A DNA stretch of 64,000 bases, taken from Mycocentrospora acerina. Taxonomy: Eukaryota > Ascomycota > Dothideomycetes > Pleosporales. How positions within the stretch are numbered: the first letter of the stretch is position 1; every line of letters starts with the position of its first letter. The stretch lies in the NCBI GenBank assembly GCA_022701365.1, contig JAKUHH010000184.1, positions 186,001 through 250,000 on the forward strand. The letters are read 5' to 3'. Below the pieces are notes generated by a model. That model made no database searches and was not told where the DNA came from. It saw only the letters and a list, made by a program, of their open reading frames with translations. Both the position numbers and the translations under genes were made by a program. This document shows, one piece after another, positions 55,989-64,000 of this stretch.

Positions 55989-57815
55989 ATGGCAGCATCC
56001 ACTCAAGACGCATTAGAGAGCATTGAGCGCCGCCGTGCGCAGCTTCAGGAGAGTGTGGACAAGCTCCAGAAGGCCCTCACGCACTGGACAACCTGGGAGG
56101 CCGAATACCAGATGCTCAAAGAGGAGCTAGAAAGCTCTAATGCTCTTACGCCGACCCAAATTCGCGAGACGGCCCGAGATCTTGACCTCACTTTGGTCAA
56201 CGAAAAAGAGGTCGAGGAGTTGCTTGGCAAAGCTTTGCAGACGAAACGTAGTACTAACCAAGTCGTTGACATGATTTCTAGACGCATTGACTATGTCCAG
56301 CAAAACAGCGCAACTATTGAGAAGCAGCTCGACGCTGCTGAAAAGCAGCTTGCTGGTGTTGATATCCTCTTAGATCCTGGAGTGGATAATGAGGAGGGTC
56401 TGCCCATGATGGACATTGAAGAAGAGCTAGACGAGGATGGGAACGAGGTCTCAAGCCATATCAATCAAACAGGGAAGTCGGCTGCAGAGGTTGTCGAGGT
56501 TCTGCGGAAAGCTGGTCTTCAGAAGGCAGAGCTTGACAAGAAAAGTGCAGAACAGGTTAATGGAAAGGATCTTCAAGCCACGGCAAAATCAGTTCCAGCC
56601 AAACCCCGGTCAGAAGACGCTCAATCTACCTCGGAACCTTCAGTATCCGCTTCACGAGTGAAACCTCAAGTTGCTGATGTGTCGCCTGCAAAGAAAACGG
56701 TTTCATTCGCCGACGATGTCCAAACGGCCCCCGTCAAGAAAAAGGCGCAGCAGCTGCAAACAGATCGATACAACGAAGATCTTGAGAGTCTCAATTTGAA
56801 ACGTAGTACAAAAGTTATCGAACTTGATGAGGATGGCAACGAAATTGCTACTTACCCCATCATCCCTCAAGATGAATCACCAGAGGACGCCGAACTACGG
56901 CGCCAAATGCTGCAGTACGGCCTTTCTGAGGTTGGCCAAATTGTGGCTGAGCTTGATCTGGACAACCCTGTCGCACAGTTCTCGGATGACGAGACGGATG
57001 ATGGTTTCGATGATGACTATGTTACCGAGGACGAGGAGGATGAAGACCAATATGGCCGCACTGCGAAGCCGGTGCTTACAGAGGACTACCGAAAACAGAT
57101 GCTGGAACTCGAAAAGAAGCTCAACGCTCGCATGCTCGAAAATGTCGGGCCTGAGTCGAACCTTCACCCACTAGCAGAGCATGTCGACGATGTCCGAACG
57201 TTGCGCGTGCGAAGAGACGACGAGTTTGACGAGTCTCTAGCTACGACGAAAACAAAGTCGTCTGAGTCAGAGGCTTCGAAGAAGGGTGTTCGGTTCGCTG
57301 ATGATATCGACATCTCGAAGCCTCCACCACCTGCACAAGCACCGGCCGAAGCGTCCCCACCCGTAGTCCAATTCACATCGACCATATCAGACACCATCTT
57401 TGAGCGGCCTGCCACTGTGCCACAAGCACCAACAGCACCCACTAAGCCTACGAAAGTCTCTAGGTTTAAGAGCGCTCGATCTGGCTCGAATCAACCACAA
57501 ATGCTGCCCGCAATTCCAGTTCCAGAACCTTCGCCTGTACCTTCGGGCCCAGCCGGTCGTACTCTGGCCGACTCGGTCACGGAGCACACGGCATCAGCTT
57601 TAGAGCCTGACGCTCCTGACGAGTTTGATCCTGTGATGATAGGCCGTCAGATCCAAGCAGATTACCACAAGGCGCGAAACAAGTTCATACATCAACAAGG
57701 CGGGTTCAAGCCTAGCCAGGAAGATGTGGAAAATCCTCTATTAGAGGAAAAGAACGGTAAAACCAAGAAGGTCAGTCGGTTCATGGCGGCTAGGTTGAAA
57801 GCTGATGGTATGTAA
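55989..57815 (+). CDS. URI1: Unconventional prefoldin URI/Bud27
   Basis: 608-aa prefoldin-like protein; Bud27/URI works with the R2TP complex in the cytoplasmic assembly of RNA polymerases through Rpb5. The N-terminal 130 residues form the prefoldin helix pair (ESIERRRAQLQESVDKLQKA, then a hairpin and ATIEKQLDAAEKQLAGVD). Long acidic, disordered segments follow, with two copies of ELDEDGNE and two of a phosphosite-like VSFADDV/VRFADDI motif. The C-terminal DUF3835-type region holds PTKVSRFKSAR and KKVSRFMAARLKADGM. The start at 55989 has a good context (ACAATGGC); the frame is open 25 codons further upstream, but that part is not family-like. No intron. Confidence 0.88.
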   Translation: MAASTQDALESIERRRAQLQESVDKLQKALTHWTTWEAEYQMLKEELESSNALTPTQIRETARDLDLTLVNEKEVEELLGKALQTKRSTNQVVDMISRRIDYVQQNSATIEKQLDAAEKQLAGVDILLDPGVDNEEGLPMMDIEEELDEDGNEVSSHINQTGKSAAEVVEVLRKAGLQKAELDKKSAEQVNGKDLQATAKSVPAKPRSEDAQSTSEPSVSASRVKPQVADVSPAKKTVSFADDVQTAPVKKKAQQLQTDRYNEDLESLNLKRSTKVIELDEDGNEIATYPIIPQDESPEDAELRRQMLQYGLSEVGQIVAELDLDNPVAQFSDDETDDGFDDDYVTEDEEDEDQYGRTAKPVLTEDYRKQMLELEKKLNARMLENVGPESNLHPLAEHVDDVRTLRVRRDDEFDESLATTKTKSSESEASKKGVRFADDIDISKPPPPAQAPAEASPPVVQFTSTISDTIFERPATVPQAPTAPTKPTKVSRFKSARSGSNQPQMLPAIPVPEPSPVPSGPAGRTLADSVTEHTASALEPDAPDEFDPVMIGRQIQADYHKARNKFIHQQGGFKPSQEDVENPLLEEKNGKTKKVSRFMAARLKADGM

Positions 57816-58305
57816 ATATCGATTCACTCTCAGATTCTTCTGTTTCTCTTCCAGCCCCCCAGTCAGACTAACATGTAGCTTGCCTGATCGTGATGTAGAG
57901 TTTGGTCGAGGAGAACGGAACAATTCATGCCTGTGAGAGACACCTTTTTCATGTGTCAATCTCACATTACATTGGTCCAAGATCGAAGTTCAGTTGAGCT
58001 CTCTGACGTGGCTGGCCTGGCTTTATGCCTGACACGATTTAGAATGCTCTGTACATTTCTTGCAGAATAGTGTGCTTGAATGGAAGACTACTGTTTGCAT
58101 GCTACCTTGTCTTGTTACTATGTGCCTATGTGACGAATGTGTTTTTTGTTTGGATAACTTCGTTGTCTGAGTAGACCGACCTGTCAACTCTCTGGACGGC
58201 CGCATTGCCTGTGAATTTGTGGTCGAGGTGGGGGCGGGGCTTGCATGTTCAACTTGCCGATGACGCCTGCCTATAATTTTTTACAGACACCGCTCGTCGC
58301 AGTCC
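57816..58305. other. Spacer URI1/CTR86
   Basis: Same-strand spacer of 490 bp with 3' UTR of URI1 and promoter of CTR86. Nothing else recognised. Confidence 0.45.
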
Positions 58306-61300
58306 ATGCCTGCCACGACCTCACCACCGCCGCCGCCCGAGCAGCAGCAGCAGCAGCCCGAACCACAGTCCACAAACGCCGACGCCGACGCCGAACCCGA
58401 GGCCGGCGACGCAGACTTCTCCTTCTCGCACGCGACCCAGCCGCCCAGCACCACCGACCTTGCCTTCGCCCCCATTGCGCTCGCGCAGTACCACAGCATT
58501 TCCGAAAAGCTGGCCTCGAACAATATCTACCGCATCCTCCGCTCACCCGCGCCGATTCGTGTATGGGTGTATCGCGCACTGCTTGCTGAGAACCGGCAGT
58601 GGGAGGAGTGGGACCGGACGGCTTCGCTCATGTCGGGCGTGGATGTGCGCAGGGAAGGGGACGAAGCGGATGCGGAGAGTGTGGACAATACGGAGAGTCC
58701 CAGCAACTCTGGGAGTGTGGGAGACACGGAGAGCTACTCGTCTGAGCATTATGTTGCAAGGCCGTACCTGACGCGTCTGCGTCTTGCTGTTGCGCCGTAT
58801 ACCGTGCACTTCCGCAACCCGGGGTATGTCAGGGATGACACGCTGAGGATGCTGGAGAGGGATGTGGTGAAGAAGACGCTCGAGGAGTCGCGCAAGAATT
58901 TGGAGATTCGCGAAGAGCTGGGGCTGTCATGGGAGTTTTGGGATGATCTTGCGGCGTTGCTGAAGGCTGCGATACCGTATCTTGAGCGGCGCTGTTTTGC
59001 TGCGCCAGATCCTGCTGCGCCCGAGTATGAGGGGTTGTCTGGGCCCCTGATTGCGAGTTATTCTCCGCAGCTGCTGAGAGACTTGGAGAGGTTGAACCAG
59101 ATGGTGTGCATTGCGCGGAATGTGCTGGTGCATGGTGAGAGGGTGCAAAATTTGGGGGCAGAGAGACTGTTTGACAAGGACATATTTGCTCTGGTCAATG
59201 TTTGCGTGAGAGTCACAGCCAGGGGCTACGATGGCGAGGCGGGGACACAAGAGGAGGATAAGTGGCAGAGCGTAATAAACGCCTGTAAGAGCTGCGAACA
59301 CTGGTGCAGACAGACAAGATGCTAACGATACGACAGACAAGAAGCTGCTCATCACTTGCCTTCAGTTCCTCAACAATCTCATCGCGCGCAATGAGCAGCG
59401 GAAACTCATGCTCTGGATTGAGCTCTTCGACAGTCATCTCGACAACGAGCTACCCAACTTTGCCGATATGAAATACAAGATGGACGAGTTCCCCCAGCAG
59501 GACGACGAGCAAGCTCTACGAGAGCAGGCAGCACGTAATTTAGACACATTCAAAATTCCACAGCAGCCTGCTTCGTCCCCGTTCCTGCTATATATTGGCG
59601 AGACAGGTAATGAGGTCAAGAAGACTTTGATACAGCACGGTGTCAAGGCTGGGGCTAATGAGATCGCGGCTGAGTGCAGGAGGCGATGGCAAACAATGAA
59701 TGAAGAAGAAAAGAATGTACGTCGTGTTTCCCCCCGTTAGGCAATGGACAGTTGTTGACTTGTGCAGAAATGGAACATGCTCTACGCCGACGTAGTAGCC
59801 AGATACCGCGATCAAATTACACAATCTAGCACATACAAGAAGGTGGTAGACCAACACGCCAAAAACGAAGAGAGTGTGCAGGCTCTTGCAAAAAGTATCA
59901 ATCAACTTCAGGTAGAGGTAGACAGGATGCGGTCCTCAATTGCCTACCCTGACGGCTCAGCTTCTGAGCAGGAAACTTCTCCCGTCATGGAAGAAAAGGC
60001 CCCCAGACCAGCATTGGACGATTCATTACTAGATCCTAGCATCAAGCGGTCGTCCCCGGCAGGTGAGATCGACTTTCGCGTAACCTATCCGCCATCCTTT
60101 GGCGCCGAGATCCTACAGAACGGCAAGGATGATCTCCTCAAGCGTCTCGAGCCAGACCCAGACCGTCCGGGGCTAATCAGTGATGTAGCCTCACCAACCT
60201 CTCCGCCGCCCGAGGACGATGATGACAACGATAATGACGACGAGTATGATGATATTCCAGGAGATGAGGGACGCGGATTGCTCACTGATGTGCCGCTTAT
60301 TTTGGGTCCGACTGAGATTGAGGTACTGCCTATGATCATCATGGCAGGTATCGTGGAGCCGCATGAGGGCCAACCGGGTTACCATTCTGATCCCACAGTT
60401 TTCAGCAGTGTAAGAAGCATGCATGGTGTGAGGTGTCATCTGCTCCTTGCACAAGACAACGGGCGGAACTTGCTTCGCGAACTGTTGATCTTTGTTGCGG
60501 CCTGGGATTTGAGGGAGGAGGAGTTGTACTTCAAGTTCATGGTCAAGATTATGGAAGCAATTCTGGCCAACCAACTTTTGCCGTTTGCCTACCACGCTTT
60601 CAGAGAGTCTGAGTAAGTCGGATTGAAATCGGTCTTGTCATGGCTTGACTAACATTATTTCAGGTCCAAAGACATCATCTCGCCTGCTCAAGCAGTCATC
60701 ATGAAGCTGCTCACAAACATCTTCCGTGCCCGTCAAGCGCGCGCACAACCTTCAAAAGGCCTTCTTAAGCCTAATCCTCTGCCAGTCGACCAGGGTGATG
60801 TCCATATGGTGAACTTTCTCCTTACTGAATTCCGTCGACACATTATCCCTCAAACTTGTGCTCTCATATTTCTGCAAGGTCAGATTCGTGCAGGTCACGC
60901 TCAGCCAGAAGACTTCCCACTAAACCTCTGGGATATGGAGCGTATGTACGAGGGCGTTTATCAGTACCTAGAGTTCTTTGCTATCTTGACGGAGCACGAG
61001 ACATGGAAGAGGATGTTGAGCAATTGGGAAATTGTCAACGAACTCGTTACATTATTGAAGGAGCTGGATGCTGCAATCCCGAAGGGACAGCTTTCGCCTC
61101 CTCCGCTAAGAAACGTTGCGCATGCACCGCCGCCGCCTGCGCCAGTCGAGGTGGATATTCCTGCTCCACAGAATCAGGGGCAACAGCAACAGACACAACA
61201 GCAAAGCCAGCAACAATCACAGCATCCCCCTCAGCCCGTTGCTGTAGAACGGCCTTATGACACCACGGCTTCAAATCCTGACCCGTACATCCCACCACCT

Positions 61301-61999
61301 GCATCGCCATCTCCACGCCCGTACATGGATGAGCAAGCCGATGAGCCCTCTGACTTTGAGTGGCGAAATCTCAAGAAGCTCGCTGTCCTCGTTCTATCCT
61401 CCCTTGTTTGGAAAAACAAATCTGTCCAAGACCAGATCCGTCCACTAGGCGGCATCGAAGCAGTACTCAACTGCTGCAGCTATGACGAGCACAACCCGTA
61501 CATCCGGGAACACGCAATCATGTGTCTCAGGTTTCTGATGGAGGGCAATCGCGAGAATCAAGATCGAATTCGTGCCCTCGAGCGCATGGGAAAAGAGAAC
61601 GAAGCCAAGAAGCAACAAGAAGAGGGTAAGCCAAACGCAACCACAACACCAGCGGGACCTAGCGGCGTAAAAGTGCCCGATGAAGTCTTGGATCAACAAG
61701 GCTATGAAACATACATGGACAGCAAAGGTCAGGTTATGCTGAGGAAGAGACAACCTCAACCCGTGCCATCACGGGGCGCGCCAGCGGGGACTGCGAGTAC
61801 TGCATCGTCGGCAAAAAGTAAAGCGGACGTCACGGGTGGCTTTCGAGGAGGCGACCCGAAGGCTTTAGAGGAGTTGGTGCAGCAAGTCATGCGAGATTTG
61901 CCGACGAGGGTGCAGGGGTTGAGGGGTGGAATGGGAGATGAGAGAGTGGGAGAAGAGGCACTCAAGAAGCTGGACAGGGGGTTTGACGGGGGGACGTAA
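58306..61999 (+). CDS. CTR86: CTR86/ataxin-10-family protein with internal HMG-box-like segment
   Basis: 1179-aa protein in four exons: 58306-59284, 59337-59716, 59768-60612 and 60664-61999, with introns of 52, 51 and 51 bp, all frame-consistent. The fungal 'copper transport protein 86'/ataxin-10 layout is clear. An N-terminal armadillo-like part ends in KKLLITCLQFLNNLIARNEQ. The middle part has LGPTEIEVLPMIIMAGIVEP and NGRNLLRELLIFVAAWDLRE. The C-terminal ataxin-10 block is SSLVWKNKSVQDQIRPLGG, with DEHNPYIREHAIMCLRFLME. Its molecular role is poorly defined. Between the first two parts, residues about 415-480 look like an HMG-box: SPFLLYIGETGNEVKKTL, EIAAECRRRWQTMNEEEKN and WNMLYADVVARYR. 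A Gln-rich linker and acidic stretches lie in between. Confidence 0.87.
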
Positions 62000-63411
62000 C
62001 ATGATTTCGATTCGAGGAGTTGGATGGATTGGTAGAGCTTTAATGAGGCGTTTGAGGAGATGGGAGCAGAAATTAAACTGGGGGGGAAAGGAATTGGATT
62101 TGGAGTTGGCTGATGATAGCTTGATAGAGAGACATGTTGGCCGAGTTGCGAAAACGCAACGACTTGATAAATTTCAAAATGAGAGAATCTCTTGGATTTA
62201 CCCAAAGGCCATCCCCTTGCCCGTGACTTGCTTGGATACATGTAGCCTTGTTGCACATCCCAGGATTCACAGACGTCATGGCGTCTTGGAAATTTCTCCA
62301 TCAAATTTCGTCGAGGATCACTAAACGCCTCCGATGTACTTTGCGTCAAGAAGACATGGAACCAATTGCCCTTGCGGCAGCAATACACAAAGTCATTTCA
62401 TTACATCCCTAACCCTGCTGTCTGGAGTGCCGTTAGTATGGTAATGCCCATTCACGTCACGCCGGTTTATGTTCCTGCCACCTTCCGTTTCGGCTATTAT
62501 CTTCCCTCAATCTCCAAATGATAAAGTTCCCAGAGACTCCCCTCGGCGACAATAAAAAACGTATAGAATTAAAAATTCGCCGGTGGAAATTTTGCGCGTG
62601 TTGCTTGAGAACCCCGCACGCCAGATGGCCCGATTATATAAGAACTACACAAACTCGCTTTCGTCGAGGTCATGGGATATTAAAGCTAGCGAGGATGTCT
62701 TTTTTGGGGGGCAAGGGTGGTTCGGTTTAGTATTGAACGTGCGGACAGAGACGAGTCTTGGTTTTTCTTTTTTTGTCGTGCTAAGAGCGTCTACAAGTCC
62801 TCTGGGAACCACACAATCTTGCGCTAATTGAGAGAGTCTTTTGATGAGCGGCTCCTTTGGCACATGCGTGAGTGTGTTTCAGCTCTGGAATCCAGCAGAG
62901 GAGCGTGGGGGACGCAATTCCCCGCCCGACGGTAGCTTTTGATGAGCGGTACCGTTATTCTGACAGGACCCTGATGCCACAAGCAAAATACGAAATTGGT
63001 CAAGATGATGTAGATGCTCGAGTTGTGCTGGAGAACACTATGTGGTAGAGAGTTTTCGCCATCAATTGTGGGTTTCTAATAGTAACTTACTGGCCGTTGC
63101 AGTTAGTAGTGGGCGCTTGGAGAATTGCTTTCGTGTTTGCATATCTATGCACTGACCAGCACAAGCAAGCTTGGGCCAATCTTTAATTTAGGTCGAGACT
63201 TGCGCCGATGGCTGTGCACCTGACTCGTAGCCTCGCAGCTTGCTTCAAACCCCCTTCGTTCTCGTTGTCACCACGCGTTACTTCTGCCACCTGTTTACTT
63301 ACGTGCCTCGTCTGCCTGTTCACAGCAGCATCTTTACTCGGACATTCTGGAGACATTTGTCTCAGGTTTACCTCAAGCTTTATATTATCCATCTACAAGC
63401 TTACCGCCATC
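62000..63411. other. Gene-free spacer
   Basis: No gene recognised. The right end should carry the promoter of the last gene; CT-rich sequence at 63255-63320 fits that. Confidence 0.45.
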
Positions 63412-64000
63412 ATGCCTGGAGTTCGTAAGTATAGGCTTCTTTCTTATCTTCTCAGGACAGCTTCACGTTCTGCGCATGAGCATGCGACGACTTATTTGCT
63501 TGTGCCTATTTGAAGCGCCTGCTCAAGCACAATGTCTATCGCTTTTGTATCAAACACATTGTATCCATCACATCACGCCATGTTGCGCGCTTGCATCTCC
63601 ACATCTTCCAGGGATACACATATCTGACAACCATTATTTTACCAGCACTCGACGCGTTCTCGACGATGAAGAAGTCGTTCAAGAGCATGTTCAGCAGCAA
63701 GAAGAAGAGCAAGAAGGAGGAGCCTACGCCAACCGCCACCACCGAAGCGCCTTCGTCGTCCACTACGAAGCCCACCGAGACAACTCCAGCTGCACCTGCG
63801 CCCGCCACCGCGCCCGCGCCCGTCAAGGCCGATGCTAAGCCAGCAGAGTCGAGCACTGCGCCCGAGCCTGTTGCGGCTCCTGCTGCTCCAGCTCCAGTTG
63901 CTGCTCCAGATGCTGCACCTGTTGTAGCTCCAGAGCCAAAGAAGGACGAAGCTGCTGCCTTGACCGAGGTTAAGGAGGCCACGCAAAGTAGGTCAATTTC
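63412..64000 (+). CDS. Lys-rich/Ala-Pro-rich protein, 5' part only
   Basis: Gene cut by the window edge. Exon 1 (63412-63424) encodes MPGV plus one base. A 221-bp intron (GTAAGT donor, CTGAC branch at about 63624, ACCAG acceptor) leads to exon 2 (63646-63987), which begins PLDAFSTMKKSFKSMFSSKK. It continues with KKSKKEE and then a low-complexity Ala/Pro/Thr/Val region. GTAGGT at 63988 looks like the next donor. The short basic, amphipathic N-terminal segment could bind membranes or nucleic acid; the family is not recognised. At least 117 codons lie in the window. Confidence 0.62.

Overview
The window is nuclear DNA of a filamentous ascomycete (Pezizomycotina), most likely a Dothideomycete of the Pleosporales type. 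Evidence: short 45-66 bp spliceosomal introns with GTRNGT donors and CTRAY branch points, a Zn2Cys6 regulator, HET-domain and DUF3237 genes, a fungal-type URI/Bud27 and CTR86, and AT-rich islands with transition-rich transposon relics that look like repeat-induced point mutation (RIP). The genus assignment is inference. No bacterial features, CRISPR arrays, rRNA or convincing tRNA genes were seen.

Layout. 1-2.6 kb: gene-poor, with microsatellites. 2.6-10.5 kb: housekeeping block with a KCH1-like potassium transporter (-), a DUF2235 hydrolase (+), Mediator subunit MED7 (-) and an MDR oxidoreductase (+). 11.1-11.9 kb: decayed cytochrome P450. 12.4-13.7 kb: unknown two-exon gene, followed by a long hairpin. 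15.4-17.2 kb: PHO89-type Na+/phosphate symporter (-). 17.2-37 kb: gene-poor, transposon-scarred accessory region. It holds a PQ-loop membrane protein gene with one nonsense codon, a possible DUF3602 mini-gene, an Ada-type regulator with one lost zinc-ligand Cys, a 1855-codon single-exon orphan gene, two TA-flanked MITE copies, a DUF3237 gene, a second small inverted-repeat element, a fungal-only gene of unknown function, and a LINE RNase H relic. 37.3-47.1 kb: Zn2Cys6 transcription factor (-), DUG2 glutathione-degradation peptidase (-) and a conserved membrane protein (+). 49.3-51.7 kb: broken HET-domain gene carrying a hAT-like MITE with an 8-bp target duplication. 52.8-53.2 kb: small two-repeat protein. 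54.6-62 kb: housekeeping block with TFB3 (-), URI1/BUD27 (+) and CTR86/ataxin-10 (+). 63.4-64 kb: start of a Lys- and Ala/Pro-rich protein cut by the window edge.

How the genes relate. The core genes do not form one pathway. Several pairs are divergent and could share control regions (KCH1/DUF2235, MED7/MDR, DUG2/membrane protein, TFB3/URI1, the last only 332 bp apart). MED7 and TFB3 serve RNA polymerase II initiation, and URI1 serves polymerase assembly. The most novel object is the giant orphan ORF at 24962-30529: its N-terminal third holds about seven degenerate helical repeats of 80-96 residues that I cannot match to a known family. The middle and C-terminal part is acidic, Glu-rich and disordered, with nuclear localisation signals and four copies of a 35-residue proline-rich repeat.
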